The notes beneath the pieces were generated by a model. That model did no database searches. It worked only from the letters and a program-made list of their open reading frames with translations, and was not told where the DNA came from. The position numbers and the translations under genes were made by a program. Source: Dolomedes plantarius (Eukaryota > Arthropoda > Arachnida > Araneae > Dolomedidae). From it: DNA of 64,000 bases. This document shows, in pieces, positions 24,907-35,530 of this stretch. The stretch covers positions 71,467,988 through 71,531,987 of the forward strand of contig OU015503.1 of NCBI GenBank assembly GCA_907164885.2. Reading direction: 5' to 3'. How positions within the stretch are numbered: the stretch's first letter is position 1; the number at the start of each line of letters is the position of its first letter.

Positions 24907-25617
24907 TGTGACGATATGAACACTTCTCCCAGGTAGCTGGGCATAGATTAATTCAAGATACGGAGTTTGGGAATTAAAATTATGTATTTAATTATATACA
25001 ATATGTACACTTCAGTTACATCAAAAATTTACTGTCATAACCGCCCTAAGGCACCGGGGAGTTAAAATTCTTCCCCAAACAGTCAGAGTTCACTGACTAT
25101 ATGAAACGGCACTAAGCCCGGGATTCAAGTTCCCAAAAATGTAATCTGGCCCAAGGCCGCCGGTATCAGTCACCTTCTGAGAGTAGATCTCAAGTCTCTC
25201 TGATTCTTTTTCGGTCCGAGGTTCTCCAAGAAAACTCTAAGCACCTCCCTGGAACATATTTCGTCCTATCATGCGTTGGTTTTTGTGTTTCGACGTTGAT
25301 TTGCTGAAATCAGTGACTTCAGCTATTTCCAACATTCGAGAATTTCCCACGCCGAGGGCTTAGCGTAACGAACCGCCCTTTTGTGCATGAAGAATGTGGG
25401 ACTCTCGGTGTGTGGCCTTTGTCGCCAGCGGACACCCTCTTGCCAGTAGACAAGCAGAGGAAATACCGCCCTCAGCCCGGCGATGACCATCAGTCAGTTC
25501 GCTTGACACCAGGGTTCAACCCAGTTCGCGCCCCCTTCTGTTGCCAAGGACAGGGGTGACAAAGACACATCAAATATTCACACGACTGACTGCTTGAAGA
25601 ATTTCCTATTCTTCACA
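24907..25617 (-). repeat. 3' LTR
   Basis: 711 bp, near-identical to 30092-30802. It is the copy nearest the cathepsin promoter. A polypurine tract (aagggtgggggaag on minus, 25619-25632) lies immediately upstream in element orientation. Confidence 0.93.
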
Positions 25618-25841
25618 GCTTCCCCCACCCTTACATCATAGTTCGGGGATACAGTGTGGTACATATATGTGTTTTCACCTCTACACTTGAGCTCTGAGGC
25701 AAGCAACTTTAAGCACATAATTTACACTACTATACTTTAACTAACCTAAATAAACATAAATAACAGCATACAAAAAAATAAAACAAAAAAAAAACACACT
25801 TTCAAGTACAATTGTTGTAAGAACTAATTCTATTTACACCT

Positions 25842-27467
25842 TCATTCGCAAGACATACGGCTAAGCGTATCTGCATTCTGGTTAAACTTTCCAGCCCGGT
25901 GTTCAATAGTAAAGTTATACGGTTGCAGAATTAAGGACCACCGAAGAATCCTGGAATTCGTGCCGGTGTGATTTTTTAACCACTTCAATGGTTTGTGGTC
26001 CGTTATGATTTTGAAATTTGCACCATCTAAATAAAAATGTAGTTTTCGAACCGCGAAAATTATCGACGCGCACTCCCGTTCTATTGTCGAGTAATTCTTC
26101 TCAGCTGGGCTAAATTTCCGACTGAGATACAAGACAGGATGTTCTTCTGCCCCAAACATTTGTGTTAATGCAACTCCGATCACAACATCAGAGACATCAC
26201 ATTGTGTAATGAATTCGCGCTCGAAATAAGACGCATAAGGTGCGGGAAATTTTGTTATACACTGAATTTTACCCTTCACAGAAACTTTATAGAGTTTAGT
26301 GAATTCCTCTAACGGAGGGTCATGTACGCGGCTGAATGTACCGTCGTAAATAAGCGTATGCCTTATCCGTATACTACGAGGTCCAGTGTCCCGAAGTTCG
26401 AGGACGCTTTTCAGGTAATCATCTTGATAAAATAATGCATAAAAGAAGCGAGATTGACCTGCAAGTCTAGAACGGTTAACCTTAAACCCTTCCCTTTCTA
26501 CAATCAACGTGATAACACCTAACTTGCCAGCTTTAAACAATTCCTTCCGATCTGCTGATAACTCGTTAATCCAGGTTTTATTGTCCCAAGTAAAGTAACT
26601 CAGATGTACTGGAAGATCTGATCTGCCTCGTAGGAAATAATTTATGCCTTCAACGTTTATAAACAATTTGCCATTGGTCACAGAGGACAAAATATCTGTA
26701 TTTGAGATTACAAAGGAAGAGACACGAGTTATACCTCTTAATTCGGTGGGTGAGTCCGGTAAAAGCTCTGCCGGTACATCTCTATAGGGTTCACAGTTTG
26801 TATTCAAGAATGAAACATTCACGTTCACTTTGGCAACTCCACCGACTTTGATAATTATACCAACACGTTCAGACAGATAATTAATTTTATACGGAACAAT
26901 TTTCACACTCATGCCCGATTCTCTGACAAAACCGACGGGAGTCTCCACATGGTGACTGGAGATCTCTACCAAGTCGAATCCGGAGATAATGTACGTTTCT
27001 TTAAAGCAACGCACTTTCATTCGCGAATTCTTCTCCCTTACATACGGAGTAAGCATGTCTCTTAAGTTAGTTAAGACTAATTCGCACGCTATTTCATACC
27101 ATCCAATACTAAAACCCGCGTTTCTTGCAAGGTAATCGAAGGTTCCAAAATACATATAGAGAATTACGTAATTAAAACATGAAAAGTTACACGACAGCTG
27201 AACAAAACATTTACCAGTTCCTAACAATCTTTCAAGGGCTCTAGGTCGAGCACAAAGAATGAACTTATGAGCCCACTTGTGATAATTGTGAATTCCTATC
27301 AAAACATAGACTTTCTTTAGGCTCCTAAATAAATCGACTAGATCCGAACATAGTGACTGATCTATCGACGACATTCTACCAGCTGATTTACGTGTTATAT
27401 TCCAAAGATACGATACATAAATTTCACAAATAGCTGACACAGTATATTCGTTATTTTCCCCACCTTC
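25842..27467 (-). CDS. LTR element ORF2: about 400 aa of unknown sequence fused to Gypsy RNase H
   Basis: The frame runs in register with gag across a single TGA (27468-27470), with no ATG at its start. From about residue 410 it is a typical Gypsy RNase H: CDVSDVVIGVALTQ, LYLSRKFSPAEKNYSTIERE, ITDHKPLKWL, then NQNADTLSR before the stop. All four acidic catalytic positions are visible (D in CDVSD, E in ERE, D in TDH, D in NAD). The preceding 400 residues should hold reverse transcriptase, but no YxDD, FGL or LPQG-type block is present. Instead there is a non-repetitive sequence (KVNVNVSFLNTNCEPYRDV, GRSDLPVHLSYFTWDN, RIRHTLIYDGTFSRVHD) I do not recognise. Integrase, expected after RNase H, is absent. 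It could be captured host or viral sequence, or an internally rearranged pol. Confidence 0.8.
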   Translation of the reverse strand, partial: EGGENNEYTVSAICEIYVSYLWNITRKSAGRMSSIDQSLCSDLVDLFRSLKKVYVLIGIHNYHKWAHKFILCARPRALERLLGTGKCFVQLSCNFSCFNYVILYMYFGTFDYLARNAGFSIGWYEIACELVLTNLRDMLTPYVREKNSRMKVRCFKETYIISGFDLVEISSHHVETPVGFVRESGMSVKIVPYKINYLSERVGIIIKVGGVAKVNVNVSFLNTNCEPYRDVPAELLPDSPTELRGITRVSSFVISNTDILSSVTNGKLFINVEGINYFLRGRSDLPVHLSYFTWDNKTWINELSADRKELFKAGKLGVITLIVEREGFKVNRSRLAGQSRFFYALFYQDDYLKSVLELRDTGPRSIRIRHTLIYDGTFSRVHDPPLEEFTKLYKVSVKGKIQCITKFPAPYASYFEREFITQCDVSDVVIGVALTQMFGAEEHPVLYLSRKFSPAEKNYSTIERECASIIFAVRKLHFYLDGANFKIITDHKPLKWLKNHTGTNSRILRWSLILQPYNFTIEHRAGKFNQNADTLSRMSCE

Positions 27468-29348
27468 TCACAGGAAGTTTTCCAGATTTCTCAATTCTGA
27501 TATTTGTAACTCATCACAATCGCCTTTCTTGAGGGTAACGTTTCCTTTTGCTTTAACCCTTCTCTTTTCTAGAGCATTTTCCCGCCCTAACGTGTACAGA
27601 GAGACTACGTTTTCGGTCACGCATGGTCCCTGAACGATTTTCTCCGCATCAGCCTTCAATTTCTCCTCAATCACCTTTAAATCCCCAGACTTCCTTTGTG
27701 CAGAATTTAACTCTGACGGCGTACGACTCGGTGGGTGGGGGTCACTTGACTCGACATTACCCCCCTCTAACTGTAAGTCTATTTTCTCCTCGATCGGAAC
27801 CTCTGCACTGAGAATAATAGCCGGCTCAGAAACGTTATCAGCTGGCTCAACCCCGGATTCTTTCTCTTTCGATTTGCTTTGCGAGCGCGTGACGGCGTTT
27901 AGTTCCTGATCTCCACCCCCTTTTCCCGCGCCTTCACAAAGAAGAGCAAAAGTACGATTCCCCAAAATGTACCTGTCTTGGTTTAGCGAATTATCGAACA
28001 CAGCGGCCTTTGTGGTCACGCGCCCGAATGTCCCTTCTAACTCTATCCTGGCCACAGGGAGGCATTTTGCTTCCGTGTCAAGGGGTTGTTTTACCCAAAC
28101 GACTTCGCCCGTAAAGGTCTCTGACGGTGCGTACTTCTGTGAGACCAGATCAAAAGTGGCTCCCGAATCTCGTAAGACTTGAGTTTGGACGCCATTGACC
28201 TTGGCCACACTCAAGTATGGTTTCAACCATTTGTCCACATCATCGTTTTGTTCAATATTATTCAGAGTCTCCGCATCTCTCTTTTTTCGGAAAGGACACT
28301 TTGGACGTAAATGCTCCTCCGAATTACATTCATAACAGCGAAGAGGTTTTCGCTTATCAAACTCTTTAAATTTTGTTTCATATTTTAAATATGAATTTTT
28401 GCTTGGGGAGGTAGATTGCCCATCCACTTGTGTTTCTGCTTTGACTTTCCCCTCATTCCTAAACCCCAAATCAATTTGTTTTCGCACCTGAAATTCCTTC
28501 CTTCCATTATTTGTGAGTCGTTTACCCTGTCTTACTGACTCGTAACGATCCAGTTTTTCGGCTAACACTGAAGGTGAAACAATGCTCCCCCATTCATCTA
28601 AGAAGTGTTCCTGCACCTCGCTATTTACGCGTCTCTTAATTTGGTCCGCAATCACGAGTTGTTTCAAAGCCTCGAAAGTATTTATTCCTAGCCCCTCAAT
28701 CCACCCATTAAAATAGCTCTGCAATTCATAAGCGAAATCTTTCCACCTTGAATTTGCTTTGCGGGTTTGTTGCAGGAATTTCTGCCTCAAGGTATCTGGA
28801 CTCAGTTTAAAACGGTCTAGCAAGATTTTCTTTACGTACTTATAATCTCTTGAGTCTTGTTCTGACTCACGTAAAACAATCTGTCCTACTTCTAGCGGCA
28901 ATAACGAAAGAAGTTGAGTTGCCCATTCTGCTTCATCTATCTCAAGATTTTTAGCTTGGAGCTCAAACATAGCCAAAAACAAACTTATGTCTGTCTCCTC
29001 TAGAATAAATTTCGGCATCATCCTCCTCATTTCTGGAGAAGATCTCCTTAGAGAGTTTTCTAACGGTTCAGGAGTTGATTCTCTACCACTTTCTGAGCCG
29101 ATTATTTTGAGTCTCTCCAATTCGTAAGCTCGCTGTTCCCTCTCTCTTTCTCTCTCTCTCTCAAACTTTAACTGGTTTTCACGTTCAATCGCTTCTAACA
29201 TTGCTTTCGCGTTTTCTTCATCATAACCCTCATCTGACATTATTAGTCTCCTAATTTCATTTTTGTTCATATCGGAATTGGCACAAACTCCAAGATCTTC
29301 CGCGAGTGAAACCAAATCAGCCTTAAGGGCTTTAGATAAATAAGCCAT
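27468..29348 (-). CDS. LTR element gag-protease
   Basis: The frame is open from 29417, but the first ATG is codon 24 (29348; MAYLSKALKADLVSLAEDLG), taken as the start, giving about 626 aa. In order: an N-terminal SAP-like helical segment, an E/R-rich coiled coil (FEREREREREQRAYELERLK), and a SCAN-like capsid region (FELQAKNLEIDEAEWATQLL to LAEKLDRYE). Then come a CCHC knuckle CYECNSEEHLRPKC (C-x2-C-x4-H-x4-C), an aspartic protease active site LRDSGATFDLV, and a flap region ending RYILGNRTFALL. A charged linker follows to the stop. The frame has no breaks, consistent with recent insertion. Confidence 0.9.
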   Translation of the reverse strand: MAYLSKALKADLVSLAEDLGVCANSDMNKNEIRRLIMSDEGYDEENAKAMLEAIERENQLKFEREREREREQRAYELERLKIIGSESGRESTPEPLENSLRRSSPEMRRMMPKFILEETDISLFLAMFELQAKNLEIDEAEWATQLLSLLPLEVGQIVLRESEQDSRDYKYVKKILLDRFKLSPDTLRQKFLQQTRKANSRWKDFAYELQSYFNGWIEGLGINTFEALKQLVIADQIKRRVNSEVQEHFLDEWGSIVSPSVLAEKLDRYESVRQGKRLTNNGRKEFQVRKQIDLGFRNEGKVKAETQVDGQSTSPSKNSYLKYETKFKEFDKRKPLRCYECNSEEHLRPKCPFRKKRDAETLNNIEQNDDVDKWLKPYLSVAKVNGVQTQVLRDSGATFDLVSQKYAPSETFTGEVVWVKQPLDTEAKCLPVARIELEGTFGRVTTKAAVFDNSLNQDRYILGNRTFALLCEGAGKGGGDQELNAVTRSQSKSKEKESGVEPADNVSEPAIILSAEVPIEEKIDLQLEGGNVESSDPHPPSRTPSELNSAQRKSGDLKVIEEKLKADAEKIVQGPCVTENVVSLYTLGRENALEKRRVKAKGNVTLKKGDCDELQISELRNLENFL

Positions 29349-30091
29349 GATTTCAGTTAGAGAATTTAACCTTACCCTAAATTTTACACACAACAATTCT
29401 AACACAAACACACACAAATTTAATTAGCTCACTACAATTTAAGCTTAAATTCAATTATGATTTACTAAATAACTTTGCACATTCAAATACACTTTTATAT
29501 TATACAAAACTAAATTATTTTACTCTGTTATTTTTAAAATTTGTTTTACTAGTATATTTAAACACAACTTTATCTATGAAACACAACTAGCAATGATTTA
29601 AGTTGAATGACACACAAAAAAAAGAACACTATTATTCAATTGCCTCAGTAACCTAATAGAGAAATGAAAACCATATAGTACTCACTGCTTTGACGACTGC
29701 TCTTGATGATCAGCATGAAGACGGAACAGAAGACCACAATGGTTCTGTTTAACGTTGCAAACAGTTCGCCTTAATTGAAGAAGCGGGACGTCAGCAAGAG
29801 TTCGTGCACTACGTAACAAAGTCTAGTAGATTGCAGACAGGAAAGCACCACTCGACGATTCTCTCTAACTTTCAGTTCACAGGAATTGGAGTTTCACGAC
29901 AAGTAGACACGCACAAGGCAGGTTCAGCAAAGTAATCCAACTTGCTATTTACAGGAATCACAGTTCGAAGAAAGTAGATCGGAACGCCCAACTTGGCAAA
30001 ACACTGTATAAATTACTACTCACAGGAATCTTCAGGTGGAGGGATCGATCAACACCGCTGCCACCACTTTAATTAATCTATATAATAAGAC

Positions 30092-30802
30092 TGTGACGAT
30101 ATGAACACTTCTCCCAGGTAGCTGGGCATAGATTAATTCAAGATACGGAGTTTAGGAATTAAAATTATGTATTTAATTATATACAATATGTACACTTCAG
30201 TTACATCAAAAATTTACTGTCATAACCGCCCTAAGGCACCGGGGAGTTAAAATTCTTCCCCAAACAGTCAGAGTTCACTGACTATATGAAACGGCACTAA
30301 GCCCGGGATTCAAGTTCCCAAAAATGTAATCTGGCCCAAGGCCGCAGGTATCAGTCACCTTCTGAGAGTAGATCTCAAGTCTCTCTGATTCTTTTTCGGT
30401 CCGAGGTTCTCCAAGAAAACTCTAAGCACCTCCCTGGAACATATTTCGTCCTATCATGCGTTGGTTTTTGTGTTTCGACGTTGATTTGCTGAAATCAGTG
30501 ACTTCAGCTATTTCCAACATTCGAGAATTTCCCACGCCGAGGGCTTAGCGTAACGAACCACCCTTTTGTGCATGAAGAATGTCGGACTCTCGGTGTGTGG
30601 CCTTTGTCGCCAGCGGACACCCTCTTGCCAGTAGACAAGCAGAGGAAATACCGCCCTCAGCCCGGCGATGACCATCAGTCAGTTCGCTTGACACCAGGGT
30701 TCAACCCAGTTCGCGCCCCCCTCTGTTGCCAAGGACAGGGGTGACAAAGACACATCAAATATTCACACGACTGACTGCTTGAAGAATTTCCTATTCTTCA
30801 CA
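30092..30802 (-). repeat. 5' LTR
   Basis: 711 bp, the 5' LTR in element orientation. No standard tRNA-primer site directly abutting its inner edge was recognised; a GTGGTGGCAGCGG stretch lies about 24 nt downstream. Confidence 0.92.
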
Positions 30803-31262
30803 GCATCAAGCGTCTTTGAAAGCGTGTGATTTATCTTCAATTGGACCACGCAATTCAAAAAGCTCGTGTCAGATCGACTGTGTAGCAACAGGAATTGACA
30901 ATAATCATACTGAAAGATAATTGTATTGTTACTTAAAATCTAACGACCTCTTCAGCCCTGATTGCATCCGAAAGGCTACAATCTTTGGAGATTATTAACC
31001 GATAACTCCAAAGGGGTAAATGGAAAATTTCTCGCATTTTGAGTGTTTACATAGAAACAATATTTAGACAGATATCATATTGAATTATTAGCAACCAAGG
31101 TGCTAGTGTTATCACTTTGACAGATTCGAGTTTTTGCCTTTTTTGTTTCAAATTCGCTAAAATGTCCATTAAAACAATTATATATCCTTGGCGTCGTTTA
31201 CACTTTGGTGCATATTCCAAAAGCCAAACCGAATTTTTTTTTTTTACAGTTTTGTTTTTTAA

Positions 31263-31984
31263 GGAGACAGTGAACTTTCAAAATTGTGAAATTTGTCCAA
31301 AATTTCGATTTTTTTTTATTTTATTGAATTGTGAAACTACGGACGAGTAGGAATGTGTTGCAAAAAGAATTTTTAATTTCTACGATTACTTTCCTAGTTA
31401 TAGGCATTTGTATTTAATTCAGATATTATGTGGTTACTAATAGCAATAACTTTAAATGTGTTTTTCTCAAAATAAAAATGTTCACGTCACACGAATATTC
31501 AAACTGCTCCAGGCGCATTTCTAATTATCGTATTGCTTTGAAATTTATGTTTTATATACTTAACTGTATATCAAATAAATCTTATTGAAAAAAATTATGC
31601 TTCGTGGCTCAGAATTTCGAAATTTTGTACTTGAAAAAAAGATTTAGAGGTATTTTGCGTAATAAAAAGGGTGTTTTCACTGTCATTATTTTTTTCTCTT
31701 TATATTTTTAATGAATTCTTAAAATAAGCAATAAGTTTCATTGTTAGTTCTATAAGATATCCCGTAAATAAAAATGACCATATTATATACAAAAGAAATG
31801 CGCATGGAACATTTTTAACTAGGCCAATTCTTTATATAATTAATAATTCATAATTCATAAATTATTAATATTTGATTTTTAAATTTTAACCACTTTTACG
31901 TATCTATGGTACTAATCACATATTCAAATTTCAAGCAAATCGATTCAAAACAAAAAAAGTTAGGTTTGAAGGTCCACTGTCCCC
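31263..31984. mobile_element. GGGGACAGT-family TTAA element, 722 bp
   Basis: The ends ggagacagtgaac and, reversed, ggggacagtggacc are flanked by TTAA (31259-31262 and 31985-31988). The empty TTAA site is at 33145-33148 in unit B. AT-rich, without coding potential. Confidence 0.85.
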
Positions 31985-32122
31985 TTAATTGATACTTTAA
32001 TTCCCTTGAAACGGATGCAAAATTTTATACCCAAAATCTTATTACTTATATCTGTGGCTTGATACAAGAAGTGCCTAAGTCAGTTTTTTCCAAGATGGCT
32101 TTGTTTGCTTATGTCTCTTGAA

Positions 32123-32285
32123 CCTTTTCCTTACGGGGTGGGATAGCATGTATCTCAAGAATACGGGCAAGAATGAATATATATATATATATATAAAACC
32201 CCCTTAATGGCCGTTCTTACGAAAGGGGTATGAAATTTCCCCTTTTAAAGAGGGAGTTGGAAAAATGGGCCCCGTAAGCTAAAGG
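32123..32285. mobile_element. CCTTTTCC-family TTAA MITE, 163 bp, complete
   Basis: The ends ccttttccttacggggtggg and ccccgtaagctaaagg are flanked by TGAA (mutated TTAA, 32119-32122) and TTAA (32286-32289). The empty site TTAA is at 33280-33283. It is the shortest full copy and defines the family; longer or composite copies are at 21430, 40668 and 52903. A central (TA)n tract is a constant feature. Confidence 0.88.
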
Positions 32286-32429
32286 TTAAAAAATATTATT
32301 TTCAATGTAAGAAGTACCTAAATCTGTTCGATGCTTTAAAAGTGTTTTCTCAACCATTGTACAGACTTACCGAACGAAGTCCGTAACCGAACGCTGTACC
32401 TCTAGGCTACCTCAAACCAATATATAGGT

Positions 32430-33420
32430 TATTATAATTTGGGGAGATACATTAATGAAGGTATAATCCCTTAGTATCAGAGAATTTAAAAAAATTGATG
32501 AATATAAAAAAAAAATTGCTTACTTGCTTCAGATCAGGTAACCCTTCAAAGAGTGTCGTAGAACAGCTGAAACCTCCCTTTATAAACACTATTGCTTATC
32601 AAACATTTTATCGTGAATACATAAAATATTTTCAGCTTTGTACCTGGTCAAATGACATCGGATTGATAACGCCCCGATAAAGCATCAAGCGTCTTTGAAA
32701 GCGTGTGATTTATCTTCAAGTGGACCACGCAATTCAAAAAGCTCGTGTCAGCTCGACTGTGTAGGAACAGGAATTGACAATAATCATACAGAAAGATAAT
32801 TGTATTGTTACTTAAAATCTAACTACCTCTTCAGCCCTGATTGCATCCGAAAGGCTACAATCTTTGGAGATTATCAACCGATAACTCCAAAGAGGTAAAT
32901 GGAAAATTTCTCGCATTTTGAGTGTTTGCATAGAACCAATATTTAGACAGATATCATATTGAATTATTAGCAACCAAGGTGCTAGTGTTATCACTTTGAC
33001 GGATTCGAGTTTTTGCCTTCTTTGTTTCAAATTCGCTAAAATGTCCATTAAAACAATTATATATCCTTGGCGTCGTTTACACTTTGGTGCATATTCCAAA
33101 AGCTTTACAGTTTTGTTTACAGGTTTGTTTTACAGTTTTGTTTTTTAATTGATACTTTAATTCCCTTGAAACGGATACAAAATTTTATACCCAAAATCTT
33201 ATTACTTATATCTGTGGCTTGGTACAAGAAGTACCTAAGTCAGTTTTTTTCCAATATGGCTTTGTTTGCTTATGTCTCTTTAAAAAATATTATTTTCAAT
33301 GTAAGAAGTACCTAAATCTGTTCGATGCTTTAAAAGTGTTTTCTCAACCATTGTACAGACTTACCGAACGCTGTACCTCTAAGCTACCTCAAACCAATAT
33401 ATTGGTTAGTCTTAAATTGA
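32430..33420. repeat. promoter-region repeat unit B (without insertions)
   Basis: Second copy of the unit, beginning ttattataatttggggagat and ending near ctcaaaccaatatat. It retains unfilled target sites for all three insertions seen in unit A. Confidence 0.85.
32524..32585 (-). promoter_or_regulatory. duplicated cathepsin-type promoter and non-coding exon
   Basis: Same TATAAAG, initiator-like and donor arrangement as 24754-24815, one substitution apart (gaacagctg against gaaccgctg). No coding exon lies in the right orientation nearer than the copy 1 gene. It is either an orphan or a distal alternative start transcribing through the LTR element. Confidence 0.5.
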
Positions 33421-34237
33421 GGGGACAATACAACTTTGACATGCGAAAAATGTTAGAAAATTGACTAAGTTTTCATAATTTTTAACAAATTAACCAATGA
33501 AGCAAATTGAATAAAAATTTCTGGACAGTTGGATGATGTTGTCACTCCGCCCAACTTTCAAATTAAATATTTCGAAGTGACAACCGAACTTATAGGGTAA
33601 GCAAAATTCCTACCTCCATTGTCCCGGGGGAGCTCCTTTTAATGAAACAGATCCTGTGATGTTATTCTTTAGGTACTCATATAATATCGGGAAATATTAT
33701 GATGTTTAATTCAGATTACTAATGACACTCACAAAACTTTATATATATATTAATTTAGACCAAAGTTACATACTTCCCGCCATAAAAACGGGACCGAAAA
33801 ATAAATCACCAACAGGCGCCGTATCTTAACATAACAATAATAAAAGAAAAGAATAAAACTCAAAACTTAATTGCGTGTTGCCAAACATTAAAAAGTGATC
33901 TCGCGAAATGTGGCAGTAGTCAACAAAGGTAAATCAAACAACGAGTGAAAACCATGGTAAACCATGGAGTCTGCGACAGATGAAACATAACTTAGTGTAA
34001 TAAAAATATCAGATTGATGTTGATTATTTAAATAAATAAGGAACACTGAATTCAGTAACATGTAATTTTTTCTATTTTCATAATTACCATTTGCCACTGC
34101 GCGCATGTTAACTGGTGTTAATTTTAATTTGTATTAACATGAAACACAGTTCAATGGAAAGAAAACCTTTAGCTTAACATGTTGTCCAAAAATCTTTTAA
34201 TTACCTTCATTTTTAATATTTATAATCAATAATTAGC

Positions 34238-34412
34238 CTCTATTCGCATTGCAGTCCATTAGCGTAAGCGTAAAAGTATTGAAATATATTTAACCAATGG
34301 CAAACCTCCAAACGATTAGCCACGATATTTTTAAGGCCTGTGATTGGTTTATTTCCGTCTCAGCTCCATTTTTCCTTTTATGCTTACGCTAATGGACTGC
34401 AATGTGAACAGG
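34238..34412. mobile_element. small foldback MITE
   Basis: Inverted repeats of about 36 bp (cattgcagtccattagcgta on the left, its reverse near 34378-34403) enclose about 100 bp. The right end reads, reversed, ggcctgttcacattgcag, a Harbinger-like start; the target duplication is uncertain. Confidence 0.6.
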
Positions 34413-35030
34413 CCTTTAGTTTTTTTTTTTTTTTTAATTTACAAAAATTTTCTCATAAAGCCTATTGTAAAATTTTTATTACCAAAGATATCTCTAAGCT
34501 ACTAGTTCATTTATGTAGAAGATTAACAATAACATGTGTAGAAAATTTCAAGCATTTATCTCGAATAATTTTTGAGATATCATGCAAACAAAGTCAGAAA
34601 ATCATATTTTGAGGTAAATGCCTTTAAAGTAAAATTTTGTATAAAAAACACTGCTTTGATTTTCACAATTATTTTAACATACAGGATGGTTATAATTAAA
34701 GTTCCATTTTGAAATGGTCATAAAAGGAAAACTACTGGATCAAATGTTATCAAACTTGGTAATAGTTTAAAGGAGGTCATGGGAATTCCTTTTCCGAAAA
34801 AAAAAAAGTTCAAAAACTCACCAAAAATAATGGCGCTGTATGCAATATTGCTAAACGCAATAAAGGTCGGAATCTAACTTGACCTTTTGTTACACGGGTT
34901 TAACATTTTGTATATCCTTAAGAAACATTGACCTAAACAAAATTACCATTTCAAGTGTTCGCATTCCGGAAATAGTTTTCTGACAGATTGCTAATTTGTG
35001 AATTTTTAAGCCTGATTTCGGCCGTAAGAC

Positions 35031-35526
35031 CAGTGCCGGATTTCTGCCTAGGCCTACAAGGCCCCGGCCTAGGGGCCCAGCCAGCCTAAGGGCCCCGGTG
35101 GCTTCACATTAGCTCAAAACCCTGGCTTGCCTTATCAAAAAGCTTTATCTAAAATAATACTATAATAAATATTTTTACTACATTTTGACAAAACAGGGCG
35201 CTCATAATATAACTCACAGCCCTGCTCGCAACAAAGCTAGAATTAGGCATCTTCGTTTCCCCTCTCTCTCTCGCCTATGATGACGTCATTCGTTCTTTTG
35301 CACAGAAGAAAGTTCGTCGTATGATTCTGTAAATTTTATAGAATAACATAACTATAGTAATATAGACTGTATTATTCTGATGTTTATTAAAGTCATTAAA
35401 GTAGATTAAAAATTATATGTTCTGTACTAGTGCATTTAATTTGCTAAATTTCCAAAATAGCTTCGAGATGGTAGGGAACCCAAATGTCAAGTGCCTAGGG
35501 GCCCTGGATCTCTAAGTCCGGGCCTG
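35031..35526. mobile_element. hAT MITE nested in the mariner-type element
   Basis: A perfect 8-bp duplication cgtaagac lies at 35023-35030 and 35527-35534. The ends are cagtgccgga and tccgggcctg. G/C-rich flanks (cggcctaggggcccag) surround an AT-rich core. Confidence 0.88.
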
Positions 35527-35530
35527 CGTA

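Larger units (their letters stand above)
24907..30802 (-). mobile_element. Gypsy-like LTR retrotransposon, non-autonomous, young
   Basis: Both LTRs are 711 bp (24907-25617 and 30092-30802), start TGTGACG and end CACA in + orientation, and differ at only about six sites by eye. The target duplication is GCAT (24903-24906 and 30803-30806); the unfilled site survives at about 32683-32690. The coding strand is minus: 30092-30802 is the 5' LTR, then gag-protease, a second ORF, and a purine-rich tract before the 3' LTR. Reverse transcriptase and integrase domains are missing. It lies about 90 bp upstream of the cathepsin TATA box, in the same transcriptional direction. Confidence 0.93.
30807..32429. 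repeat. rest of promoter-region repeat unit A
   Basis: Together with 24653-24906 this forms unit A of a tandem duplication of about 1 kb; unit B is 32430-33420. Without the LTR element and the two TTAA elements (31263-31984, 32123-32285) the units are collinear. They contain tctttgaaagcgtgtgattt, ttggagattattaaccgata and ggcttgatacaagaagtgcc. No protein-like frame was seen. Confidence 0.85.

Noticed and set aside
24907..30802. An endogenous retrovirus with an envelope gene
   Set aside because: No frame follows RNase H before the 3' LTR, and the unknown ORF2 segment lies inside the pol position with no signal peptide or convincing transmembrane anchor.
33067..33464. Overlapping + strand frames of about 80 codons
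   Set aside because: They lie in promoter-region repeat unit B, are not conserved in unit A, and show no protein-like composition.
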